Notes: a model not told the origin generated them from the sequence alone. DNA of 16,458 nt from CAZUGA01 sp964619885 (GCA_964619885.1 CAZUGA010000061.1:1-16458); one strand, 5' to 3'; positions 8,138 through 14,691 are shown, counted from the stretch's first letter. Made by a program: numbers and translations.

Positions 8138-8993
8138 TGCCGGATTCTTTAAGTGGCTTGAAATCGATGGCCGTTTTGTGAATCGTTGCTGCGCAACGGA
8201 TCTTGTCTAACTCTTGCAATAAAATCGGTACGGTCGGAATCTGATCATCCCATTCAAGCAGCGTTGCCGCATTGCCGAGCTGGACGACGGCCTCTTTATA
8301 GAGATTCAATACCTCTGAAGAAATCGAATGATCGTGGGTATCGATCGCCAGCCTGCCCTGTTTACTGTGTCCTGCCATATGATACTGGCCGACCCGGTCG
8401 GCAGGAATCGTAGAAAGGTATTCAGAAGAATCGATACCGTGGTTTGTCGCATTCACAACAATATTATTGATATCCAGTAGAATCCGGCAGTCCGCCCGTT
8501 CCGTAACCGCTGCCAGAAACTCAGCTTCAATGAGTGTATTATGTTTAAATTCCAGATAACTGGAAACATTCTCTATCAGAATCTGTTGCTGCAAAAAGTC
8601 CTGAACTACGCGAATTCGGTTGGCGGTGTTTTCAACGGCCTCTTGGGTATAGGGCAGCGGCAATAGATCATGGAAAGACTGTCCTCCAAAACGTGTCCAG
8701 CAAAGATGATCGGATACCCACATGGGTTGAAATCGATCCACCATTGTTTTTAACGCGGTTAGATATTTCTGATCCAAGGGGTCGGTTCCGCCCAGATTCA
8801 TTGAAACACCATGTAAGACAATCGGATAATGGTTGCGGACTGACTCCAAAATTCGGATTGGTTTGCCCCCGGCGACCATGAAATTCTCGGTGATTACCTC
8901 AAACCAGTCCACAGGGATTTGACCTGCACTGGCAGATTGATAAAAGGGACGTCTAAGACCCAGCCCGTATCTTTGTTTCACGGCCGGATGCAT
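8127..8993 (-). CDS. bufB: DUF692 multinuclear non-haem iron oxidative enzyme (MNIO; BufB-like)
   Basis: The 288-residue product starts at ATG 8993 with AAGG seven bases upstream. It is a TIM-barrel DUF692 protein of normal length. Expected metal ligands are visible: His61 (LHGVSMNLG), Asp95-His96 (VSDHLCW), Glu141 (IENVSSYLE), Asp174 (LLDINNIVVNATNHG), His205/His209 (YHMAGH), Asp218 and His220 (DTHDH) and Glu247 (LEWDD). MNIO enzymes (MbnB, BufB, TglH, ChrH families) use a di- or tri-iron centre and oxygen to modify Cys residues of peptide precursors. In bufferins they make thiooxazole-type groups. No bufA-like precursor lies immediately upstream, where it is usually found. The only candidate precursor in the window is the six-Cys domain fused to MerC at 10853-11131. 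Overlap with bufC indicates co-translation. Confidence 0.93.
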   Translation of the reverse strand: MHPAVKQRYGLGLRRPFYQSASAGQIPVDWFEVITENFMVAGGKPIRILESVRNHYPIVLHGVSMNLGGTDPLDQKYLTALKTMVDRFQPMWVSDHLCWTRFGGQSFHDLLPLPYTQEAVENTANRIRVVQDFLQQQILIENVSSYLEFKHNTLIEAEFLAAVTERADCRILLDINNIVVNATNHGIDSSEYLSTIPADRVGQYHMAGHSKQGRLAIDTHDHSISSEVLNLYKEAVVQLGNAATLLEWDDQIPTVPILLQELDKIRCAATIHKTAIDFKPLKESGNEN

Positions 8994-9196
8994 GACATGA
9001 CCTTAGACTCATTCCAATAACTTCCATTTGAACTTTAGGAAGGATCAATTCAATATGACTGTCTTGACTGCAAACGTTCTGAGTGATTGTGAGTAGCCTA
9101 CCGATGCAATTGAACACGAATCATCCCTCATCTGTTGCGGACATTACGCTCATCGGCAAAAGATTCAGTAGTTTGCTGAAGCCATTTCACGGTTTG

Positions 9197-9238
9197 GCAG
9201 CCGCACTATCCTTATCAGAAAAAGTGCAGTGCGGCTGC
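9197..9238. repeat. Perfect 10-bp inverted repeat in the bufB leader
   Basis: GCAGCCGCAC (9197-9206) and GTGCGGCTGC (9229-9238) are exact reverse complements separated by 22 bases. The stem is GC-rich and no T tract follows on either strand, so it is not an obvious terminator. It lies between the 41-aa gene and bufB and may be an mRNA processing or attenuating structure. Confidence 0.6.
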
Positions 9239-9295
9239 GGTCTCCGCATATTGCCGGACAATGATTATTGCATTTATGTTCGAATGAATGCTTAA

Positions 9296-9421
9296 TTATT
9301 TTTTTGGCTGCGGATGGGGCTCCTGAGGATTCGCATCGTGACTTATTCCGTACAACAAAAAACCAAAAACGATAAGCCCGCCCACCACTATTAGTTCGCT
9401 TAATATAGAGATACAGGACAT
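9296..9421 (-). CDS. Small single-pass membrane protein (41 aa), paralogue of the neighbouring 59-aa protein
   Basis: The reading frame starts at ATG 9421, with a strong GGAGG eight bases upstream, and ends at TAA 9296. The peptide begins MSCISILSELIVVGGLIVFG, continues with FLLYGISHDANPQ and ends in a polar PHPQPKK tail. One hydrophobic helix (residues 4-25) is predicted, followed by a short tail. It aligns with the 59-aa protein encoded just upstream: MS at the start, Leu10, GGLI at 14-17 and G-I-x-x-D at 25-29. Both share the same start context (GGAGG ... ATGTCC). I do not recognise the family. Its place between a MerR-type operator and bufB suggests a role with the bufferin/mercury machinery, such as a small subunit or a membrane anchor. 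Confidence 0.8.
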   Translation of the reverse strand: MSCISILSELIVVGGLIVFGFLLYGISHDANPQEPHPQPKK

Positions 9422-9515
9422 TTTAATAACCTCCGATGTAAACACTATGACTTGATTTCATCGGGCGCCCTAGCGGAGGTTGCCCGATGATTTCGATACG
9501 CAGTTCATTCGCCGA

Positions 9516-9695
9516 TCAACTTTGATGGTGTTCATTCTGCTGCGCTCGCGCCGCTTCCTCGACTTTGATCCGTTTGCGAAGCTTGCGGACACTCTCATGA
9601 CGTTCGGTATCATTTTTGATACCCACGAATAAAATTGCACATAAGATGAGTCCACCCGCGATAAAGAGTGCTTTGATAAGAAATACACTGGACAT
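9516..9695 (-). CDS. Small single-pass membrane protein (59 aa) with charged tail
   Basis: The frame starts at ATG 9695, with GGAGG seven bases upstream, and ends at TGA 9516. The N-terminus MSSVFLIKALFIAGGLILCA, continuing ILFVGIKND, is one membrane helix (residues 4-25). It is followed by a charged, probably helical tail rich in Arg, Lys, Glu and Gln, ending NEHHQS. A longer frame through the same region in another phase (9470-9709) is a shadow. That frame lacks a hydrophobic pattern, whereas this one has the ideal ribosome-binding site and a paralogue immediately downstream. It is the first gene after the second MerR-type operator, with a leader of about 70 bases, so it is probably mercury-induced. 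Function unknown. Confidence 0.82.
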   Translation of the reverse strand: MSSVFLIKALFIAGGLILCAILFVGIKNDTERHESVRKLRKRIKVEEAARAQQNEHHQS

Positions 9696-9768
9696 TTAGA
9701 TTCCTCCATTGAAGTTAAACAGTGTGATCCAAAATGAACAGATCCAACCCGTTCATCTTTGATCCTAA

Positions 9769-9799
9769 TGCTAAACCCCGTACCAGCCTACGATGTCAA
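9769..9799 (-). promoter_or_regulatory. Second MerR-type operator/promoter, in front of the small-ORF and bufBC unit
   Basis: Minus strand: -35 TTGACA (9799-9794), dyad TCGTAG-GCTG-GTACGG (9793-9778), 3 bp, then -10 TTAGCA (9774-9769). The spacer is 19 bp. The right half-site GTACGG and 4-bp centre match the classical mer operator layout (CCGTAC-N4-GTACGG); the left half has two mismatches. The long spacer is the hallmark of promoters activated by MerR-family regulators through DNA untwisting. It closely resembles the operator before merT in this window. Confidence 0.78.
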
Positions 9800-9981
9800 G
9801 CGAAATCTCGAGCATCTAATCAGCGACCGGTGGCTAAGTTTTATGAGAAGGATAGCTCCAGGAGAATTCGTCTATGACACTGGATCCGGCGAGGATAGGT
9901 CCGCCCGTATATTCAAATAATAGAGTATTGCTGTTGAAACCATGACAGCATTCCATTGTTTACCATTCGACCGTCATGCTT

Positions 9982-10113
9982 TTAATGCTTCTCAAACATT
10001 TCTTTCATTTTCTGTTTAAATTTTTCTTTATCCTTAAAATAAAAAATCAACAAAATGATAACCGGCCAAATCAAAAAAAGTGTAAGTTTACTTACGGTTG
10101 CAAACTCCATCAT
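9982..10113 (-). CDS. Small single-pass membrane protein (43 aa) at the end of the mer operon
   Basis: The frame starts at ATG 10113 (a second ATG follows directly), with GGAG three bases before the first ATG and six before the second, and ends at TAA 9982. The peptide is MMEFATVSKLTLFLIWPVII, continuing LLIFYFKDKEKFKQKMKEMFEKH. It has one hydrophobic helix (residues 9-26), then a strongly basic amphipathic cytoplasmic tail with two Phe and two Met positions. It lies 52 bp after merB on the same strand and ahead of the second operator, so it is probably the last gene of the merT transcript. I do not recognise it, and it is not MerE (no Cys pair). It differs from the 59/41-aa pair. Confidence 0.72.
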   Translation of the reverse strand: MMEFATVSKLTLFLIWPVIILLIFYFKDKEKFKQKMKEMFEKH

Positions 10114-10165
10114 GATCTCCGCAAAATATTTTATCCAACCTATAGACTGCGTTTATTAATCACAC

Positions 10166-10819
10166 TTAAACGTCCGGGTATTGCATCGCATTGATTTTTC
10201 GTCCCAGGGTGTGGGCCTGGTCGATCGTCAACAAAAACGTTCCCGGGTGCTGCCCCGTCCAGCCCCGCCCCGCCTCTTCCGACTCGAAAAAATGAACTGA
10301 ACAACAAAAGTGAGTCACCACATTTTCTTTAACGCGGGCGGCATTCGGAGTTAAAAAAGAGATCACCGCATTCTTAGGTTGAACGTGTTCCACGCGGTTT
10401 GGGCTTAAATTCAAGCGTATTTGAGTATCGGTGGTTGCGCACAGCGATTCAACCCGTGCATGGGTCTGCAGAATTTCCGGCAGAAACAACGTATCCCAGG
10501 CACACCAGGTATACAAAACTTGTCCATCAACATCAAAACAGTGCCGGGTTGGTTGAATCGTGAGTCCCCAGTAGGCGACGATTCGGTTTTGCTGGTCAAA
10601 ATGGATGCCCCACCACCGGTTCAACATTTCATGAATGGTTTTGATTGGAATTTGCAGGCTTTCAGCAAGCATTTGCTGTGTGACAGGACTCCCATTGCAC
10701 AATAATCGATAGATTTGTAAGGAAACGTTTTGTTCCATCTTATTGAGTGATGGGAAGGCCGGTCGGAGAATTTCGACCAGATCATCGAGCGTCGGTTTTT
10801 CAATAGTATTTGGTTGCAT
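10166..10819 (-). CDS. merB: Alkylmercury (organomercurial) lyase
   Basis: The 217-residue product starts at ATG 10819, 30 bp after the merC fusion gene. MerB breaks carbon-mercury bonds by protonolysis and passes Hg(II) to MerA. The N-terminal winged-helix-like part is residues 1-80. The catalytic signature is present: Cys106 and Asp109 in YTWCAWDTLFLPE (Cys96/Asp99 of plasmid R831b MerB) and a Cys pair at 172-173 in THFCCSVHFF, one of which matches Cys159. Length fits the family (about 212-220 residues). No strong Shine-Dalgarno sequence precedes it, so translation may rely on coupling. Its presence makes this a broad-spectrum operon that handles organic as well as inorganic mercury. Confidence 0.94.
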   Translation of the reverse strand: MQPNTIEKPTLDDLVEILRPAFPSLNKMEQNVSLQIYRLLCNGSPVTQQMLAESLQIPIKTIHEMLNRWWGIHFDQQNRIVAYWGLTIQPTRHCFDVDGQVLYTWCAWDTLFLPEILQTHARVESLCATTDTQIRLNLSPNRVEHVQPKNAVISFLTPNAARVKENVVTHFCCSVHFFESEEAGRGWTGQHPGTFLLTIDQAHTLGRKINAMQYPDV

Positions 10820-10849
10820 TCTATTGAAGACCGGGTGGACGTCTGTGTG

Positions 10850-11590
10850 TTAGCCGCGTTTAGGGTCGCCTTCGGATCCTGCCAGCGCTTCGCCACCCTT
10901 GGCGAAACATTCCTTTTCCGGTACATAAATGTAACCTTTGCCGCGGCATTCATTCTGCCCGGTGCACGCGTTAAAGGCCGTACCGCAAGCAGTGGTGCCT
11001 TTGCACTCGTTGATGCCCCAACAAGCAATTTCGCCTTTTTCTGCTTTCTGTGTATAGGCATCGACCGATTTATAGAGTCCGTAGAAAACCCCGGCCGCTG
11101 CGACACTCATCGCCGCACCCGTCATCAATCGACGTTGATTGTCGACCGGCTCAAACTTTTCATTCTCAGAGAAGACATCGGGCTCGCAAGGTTCGTCGGC
11201 GCAGGCTTTGGCATCCCGGCCGATCACAAAATCGTAAACAGACCCAATCACAAAGAAGGTCAAACCCAGATAAATCGCCCAGTTCAGTGCCGCAATCCCG
11301 GTTACGGTAAACCATAAGCCCACGGTGCTGACCAGAGCGCCGGCACCGCTTAACCACAATGGGAACATTGCATCCGGTGAAGCGCCCACATGTTTTTTGG
11401 CCGAACGGTAAAGGGTCCACAGGCTCAAGCCGATAAAGCCCACAAACATCGGAAACAAGTAAACGTCATGAACCAGAAAACCCAGGCCAACCGCACCGAC
11501 GGCACTGAGTATGACCGGCACGCCTAAACAACAGGCGGCGGCAATCATGGCGCCAAACACGCTGCAAAACTGCCCGATTTTTTCTTTCAT
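10850..11590 (-). CDS. merC: MerC mercury transporter fused to a bufferin-like six-cysteine domain
   Basis: The 246-residue product is well over 100 residues longer than ordinary MerC. Residues 1-137 are MerC: Cys20-Cys21 in AACCLGVPV in helix 1, four membrane helices, and GSVYDFV plus Cys130/Cys135 (CADEPC) in the cytoplasmic end, the pair that passes Hg(II) to MerA. A linker and RR at 153-154 lead to a fifth helix (155-173), which would place the C-terminus in the periplasm. Residues 188-246 hold six Cys (190, 196, 202, 209, 215, 228) in CxGxNxCKG / AC / AC / GQNxC / KGY / KEC / KGG blocks, the pattern of BufA2-type bufferin precursors modified by DUF692 enzymes. Such an enzyme is encoded at 8127-8993. 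The start codon has GAGG ten bases upstream and lies one base after the merD-like stop. The fusion is direct from one open frame; the modification is inference. Confidence 0.9.
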   Translation of the reverse strand: MKEKIGQFCSVFGAMIAAACCLGVPVILSAVGAVGLGFLVHDVYLFPMFVGFIGLSLWTLYRSAKKHVGASPDAMFPLWLSGAGALVSTVGLWFTVTGIAALNWAIYLGLTFFVIGSVYDFVIGRDAKACADEPCEPDVFSENEKFEPVDNQRRLMTGAAMSVAAAGVFYGLYKSVDAYTQKAEKGEIACWGINECKGTTACGTAFNACTGQNECRGKGYIYVPEKECFAKGGEALAGSEGDPKRG

Positions 11591-11591
11591 G

Positions 11592-11996
11592 CTATTTTAC
11601 CTCTGCTGGAGCGGATGAATAACACTCTGGATCAGCGCGAGTAAATATACGAGTCAGGCTATGTTCCAGATTACTGAGTCGATTCCGTTTGTCCAGAATG
11701 TAATTTTCAAGGTCCGCCAGACATTGGGCTGTTTCTGATGGGTCATTTCTGTCCCCTGCGGAAAAAAGCCTAACCAGTTCGCTGACCGGCACATCGGCTT
11801 CCCGGGCGATCCGGATAAATTGAAGTCGTCCGATCGCGCTATCGGGATACAGGAGATAACCTCCGCCGGTTCGGTCACAGGCCGACACCAGGCCACGGTC
11901 GGTGTAGGTCCGGATACAATGAACACTCAATCCGGTTTTTTCGGCCAGTTTAGAGAGCCTGAGCGGTTTACCGTTGATCGATTTAGGGTTCATCAT
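11592..11996 (-). CDS. merD: MerR-family regulator, MerD-like
   Basis: The 134-residue product uses ATG 11996 (MMNPKSINGK...). Upstream alternatives are a GTG overlapping the merA stop (12023) and a TTG at 12038. The MerR-type winged helix-turn-helix is residues 12-60: LRLSKLAEKTGLSVHCIRTY, DRGLV, TGGGYLLYPD, RLQFIR. The match to MerD is in TGLSVHxxRxY..RGL and TGGGYxLY. A dimerisation helix follows (about 88-117, DLENYILDKRNRLSNLEHSL). MerD binds the mer operator after induction and helps shut it down. Unlike typical MerD it keeps Cys92 and Cys125, spaced about like MerR Hg-binding Cys82 and Cys117, but it lacks the rest of the MerR CxC/C cluster. It is the only MerR-family gene in the window, so it may have a wider role. 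Confidence 0.85.
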   Translation of the reverse strand: MMNPKSINGKPLRLSKLAEKTGLSVHCIRTYTDRGLVSACDRTGGGYLLYPDSAIGRLQFIRIAREADVPVSELVRLFSAGDRNDPSETAQCLADLENYILDKRNRLSNLEHSLTRIFTRADPECYSSAPAEVK

Positions 11997-12022
11997 GGAT
12001 TCGATTCTATTATCAGTAATCA

Positions 12023-13696
12023 CTAGCCCGCACAGCAAGAAAGCTGTTTTACATCTTTAGCAAAAGTTTGAGCGCAAAGCTTAAGCCCTTCGACCATGGT
12101 CAGATAAGGAAACAGTTGTCCGGCCAGTTCCTCGACCGTCATTTGGTTGCGAATGGCCAGTACCGCAGTTTGAATCATTTCACCGGCTTCCGCAGCGACA
12201 ATCTGTACGCCGAGGATGCGGCCGCTCTGCTTTTCCGCAACCAATTTGACGAAACCGTGGGTTTCGAAGTTCGCCAGCGCACGAGGCACGTTGTCCAAGG
12301 TTAAGGTTCGGCTTTCGGTTTCAATGTTCTGGGTATGCGCTTCGGCTTCACTCAGACCCACCGTTGCCATTTGCGGATCGGTAAACATCACCGCCGGCAT
12401 CGCCGAAAGGTCTAGCGAGGCCTCACCGCCGGTCATGTTGATCGCCGCTCGGGTCCCTGCAGCCGCGGCGACGTAAACAAACTGGGGTTGGCTGGTACAG
12501 TCACCGGCGGCATAAATATGTCCCACACTGCTTTGCATACGACCGTCCACCTGAATCGCACCCGACCGATCGGTTTTTACACCGACCTTATCCAGAGCCA
12601 GTGACTCGGTATTCGGCGGGCGGCCGGTGGCCATCAGCAAATGATCGCCTTTGATGGCGCCGTGTTTGGTGTTGACGGTAAACTTGCCGGAAGAAAACAA
12701 GCTCTTCTTGTATTGGACGGCCTCCGCCTGGGTATGGGTCAGGATACGCATTCCTTCAGATTCCAACACCTTTTGCAATTCTGCGCCAATGGCTGGATCT
12801 TCGCTATACATTAGCGTGTGTCGAGCCAACAAGGTAACCTTAGAACCCAGACGCAGAAAGGCTTGTGCCAATTCCAGGGCAACAATGCCGGCACCGATCA
12901 CAATCAGATGTTGCGGCAGTTTGTCAGCCACCAAGGCTTCGGTGGACGTCCAGTAGGGCGTTCCCGCAAGCCCCGGTATGGGTGGAATCGCCGGAGAGGA
13001 GCCGGTGGCAATCAGAAAACGGTCGGCTTTAATCTCGACATAGTCCCCGTGTTCCTGATCAACGATTAAGGTATGGGCATCCGCGAAGTGGGCATCCCCT
13101 CGGACCAGGGTCATTTCTGACTTAGCTTCCAGAATATCTTCGTATTTGGCTGCCCGCAGTTCATCCACGCGGGCCTGCTGTTGCGTGACCAGTTGCGCTC
13201 TATCAATCACCGGTGTCTGCTTTTTGAGACCTTTAAACGCATGGGATTTCTGATGCTGGGCAAGATGTGCCGCGCGAATCATGATTTTCGAAGGCACACA
13301 GCCTACATTCACACAGGTTCCGCCAATCACCGGGCCACGCTCAATGACAGTGACCCGGGCACCTTCTTCAATGGCCCTAAGACCGCAGGCAAAAGCCGCG
13401 GAACCGCTGCCGATAATTGCGACGTGCAGTTGATCGCCGTCGTCACTTTTTTTGGCCGGTGCCGTACCCTTGATCACAGGCTTATGGTCGTCGAGCGGAC
13501 TGACCTTGTAGCCTTTTCCTTCGATTTGACCAATTAATGATTCCAAACTGGCGTTACCTCTTACCTTGAGCTCTCCCTTTGCATCCGGATAAGAGACCTT
13601 GATCTGAACACCTTTGAGTTGATTCAGCGTTTTTTCGATGCCGGCCGCACAGCTCGGGCAGGTCATTCCTTCTATTTTAAGGGCTTTGGTCCACAT
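12023..13696 (-). CDS. merA: Mercuric reductase with N-terminal HMA domain
   Basis: The 557-residue product uses NADPH and FAD to reduce Hg(II) to volatile Hg(0) in the cytoplasm. I chose ATG 13696 because GGAG lies six bases upstream and the protein then starts at the metal-binding domain; the frame is open to 13765 but those residues look unlike a protein start. Residues 5-68 are an NmerA heavy-metal domain with GMTCPSC (Cys13, Cys16). FAD-binding GSGSAAFA is at 96-103. The redox pair is Cys128/Cys133 in GGTCVNVGCVPSK. A NAD(P)H site is in VIGAGIVALELA, the second FAD motif in YAAGDCT, and the C-terminal Hg-binding Cys554-Cys555 in LSCCAG. All required residues are present. It overlaps the merF-like gene by 20 bp and touches the merD-like gene. 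Confidence 0.97.
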   Translation of the reverse strand: MWTKALKIEGMTCPSCAAGIEKTLNQLKGVQIKVSYPDAKGELKVRGNASLESLIGQIEGKGYKVSPLDDHKPVIKGTAPAKKSDDGDQLHVAIIGSGSAAFACGLRAIEEGARVTVIERGPVIGGTCVNVGCVPSKIMIRAAHLAQHQKSHAFKGLKKQTPVIDRAQLVTQQQARVDELRAAKYEDILEAKSEMTLVRGDAHFADAHTLIVDQEHGDYVEIKADRFLIATGSSPAIPPIPGLAGTPYWTSTEALVADKLPQHLIVIGAGIVALELAQAFLRLGSKVTLLARHTLMYSEDPAIGAELQKVLESEGMRILTHTQAEAVQYKKSLFSSGKFTVNTKHGAIKGDHLLMATGRPPNTESLALDKVGVKTDRSGAIQVDGRMQSSVGHIYAAGDCTSQPQFVYVAAAAGTRAAINMTGGEASLDLSAMPAVMFTDPQMATVGLSEAEAHTQNIETESRTLTLDNVPRALANFETHGFVKLVAEKQSGRILGVQIVAAEAGEMIQTAVLAIRNQMTVEELAGQLFPYLTMVEGLKLCAQTFAKDVKQLSCCAG

Positions 13697-13952
13697 TAGT
13701 GACTCCATTTTGTTCATGATTTGATTCTTTACGCCGGGGTTCGTTACAGCTTTCGCCGCGCCCATTATTCGGTTTTCGGTATTCCCTGTACAACATTAGG
13801 ACAATAATACAGCCGGCAATCATTAGAGCCGGTAAGCTGGTCAGCCAGCCCAAGACCGTAACCACGCCGAACGTACTCAGGTAGATCAATAACAGAGGCA
13901 AACAGCACAGCACGAAATGCCACAGAAAAATCTGTCGGCCCGATACCTTCAT
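13677..13952 (-). CDS. merF: MerF-like small mercury transporter
   Basis: The 91-residue product starts at ATG 13952, four bases after the merP stop. Two membrane helices (about 7-29 and 33-54) are joined by a tight turn. Helix 1 carries vicinal Cys16-Cys17 in FVLCCLPLLLIYL, as in MerF (LCCFTPVLVILL). Helix 2 holds the LPAL motif also seen in MerF. MerF moves Hg(II) from periplasm to cytoplasm using the Cys pair. The second cytoplasmic Cys pair of classical MerF is not present; only Cys68 is in the tail, so transfer to MerA may differ. The hydrophilic tail (55-91) runs over the merA start by 20 bp. The family call is moderate; an unclassified mer-associated membrane protein is the alternative. 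Confidence 0.75.
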   Translation of the reverse strand: MKVSGRQIFLWHFVLCCLPLLLIYLSTFGVVTVLGWLTSLPALMIAGCIIVLMLYREYRKPNNGRGESCNEPRRKESNHEQNGVTNVDQSP

Positions 13953-13956
13953 CGTT

Positions 13957-14274
13957 CTATTCTTGCTTTAGTGTGGACGGATACCCGGCATCTGTGGTTG
14001 CCTGAGTCAAGACATCAACATGGGTCACGCGGGTATCAAAAGTGACGCGGGCGGTCTTGGCGTCGTAATCGACTTTGGCTTCTTTGACGCCGTCCACTCT
14101 TTCAAGCGCTTTACGAATGGTGATCTTGCACATGGGGCAGTCCATCTTCTGGACATCCAACGTAACCGTTTCCAGCGACTCCATCGAAGTCACCGGCTGT
14201 TCGGTTGCGCCGATTAATGAAAGCGGGGTCGAAAACAACAAGGCAATCAACAATCCATTTAGAATAATTCGCAT
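13957..14274 (-). CDS. merP: Periplasmic mercury-binding protein
   Basis: The 105-residue product starts at ATG 14274 with AGGAG upstream. Residues 1-23 are a Sec signal peptide (MRIILNGLLIALLFSTPLSL). The mature protein is one heavy-metal-associated domain with the Hg ligands in KMDCPMCKITIRKAL (Cys46, Cys49). The usual GMTC is KMDC here. The following VDGVKEAKVDYDAKTARVTFD and the end DAGYPS match MerP well. It traps Hg(II) in the periplasm and hands it to MerT or other transporters. It lies 11 bp after merT and 4 bp before the merF-like gene. Confidence 0.95.
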   Translation of the reverse strand: MRIILNGLLIALLFSTPLSLIGATEQPVTSMESLETVTLDVQKMDCPMCKITIRKALERVDGVKEAKVDYDAKTARVTFDTRVTHVDVLTQATTDAGYPSTLKQE

Positions 14275-14285
14275 GAAAAGGTCTC

Positions 14286-14654
14286 CTATTCGATAAACAA
14301 TGGGGCATACCAGGGAAAAGCGAGCAGAGCGATCAAAAACGCTGAACCTACCCAGAAAATAATGCGCTGATTGCGCTTAACTGAGGTTGAAGCGCAGGCT
14401 TCGCCAGTTTCGCACTTGTCTGGAACCAGATACAGTTTGCGGAACGCCAGGCCGATAAAAATCAATGTGGCAATCAGAAAAATGGGGCGCACGGCTTCCA
14501 TGGATGTCAAAGTCGTCATCCACGCGCCTCCAATGCCGAGGGACAGCAAAACCAAGGGTCCAATGCAGCAGGCCGACGCGCCGATCGCGGCCAGAAGCGC
14601 CCCGACGCCGAACCATCCGGGCCGCTTAAATGTTTTTTCGATGTCAGTTGACAT
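14286..14654 (-). CDS. merT: Mercuric ion transporter
   Basis: The 122-residue product starts at ATG 14654, with AGGAG seven bases upstream; the frame is open for 12 further codons to 14690, but that part overlaps the promoter leader and lacks a start signal. Three membrane helices are seen (about 16-38, 58-75, 98-118). Cys29-Cys30 in ASACCIGPL takes Hg(II) from MerP. The cytoplasmic pair Cys81/Cys87 in KCETGEAC passes it on to MerA. It is the first gene of the operon, about 40 bp after the operator/promoter. Confidence 0.95.
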   Translation of the reverse strand: MSTDIEKTFKRPGWFGVGALLAAIGASACCIGPLVLLSLGIGGAWMTTLTSMEAVRPIFLIATLIFIGLAFRKLYLVPDKCETGEACASTSVKRNQRIIFWVGSAFLIALLAFPWYAPLFIE

Positions 14655-14691
14655 TGAATGACTCCTATTAAAGAGTTTGAATATAAGCAAA

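Noticed and set aside
9083..9295. Plus-strand 70-residue frame with VQCGCG and a later Cys, considered as a precursor peptide near bufB
   Set aside because: It starts with GTG without a ribosome-binding site, has no signal peptide, runs antisense to bufBC and contains the perfect inverted repeat. It does not fit a bufA gene.
9837..9956. Minus-strand 40-residue frame starting MECCHGF
   Set aside because: No ribosome-binding site, no hydrophobic or repeated pattern; length is expected by chance.
10621..11106. 161-residue minus frame across merB and the merC fusion
   Set aside because: Out of phase with two well-supported genes; a shadow frame.
13697..13765. Longer merA start at 13765
   Set aside because: ATG 13696 has a good GGAG site and begins at the metal-binding domain; the extra residues lie inside the merF-like gene.
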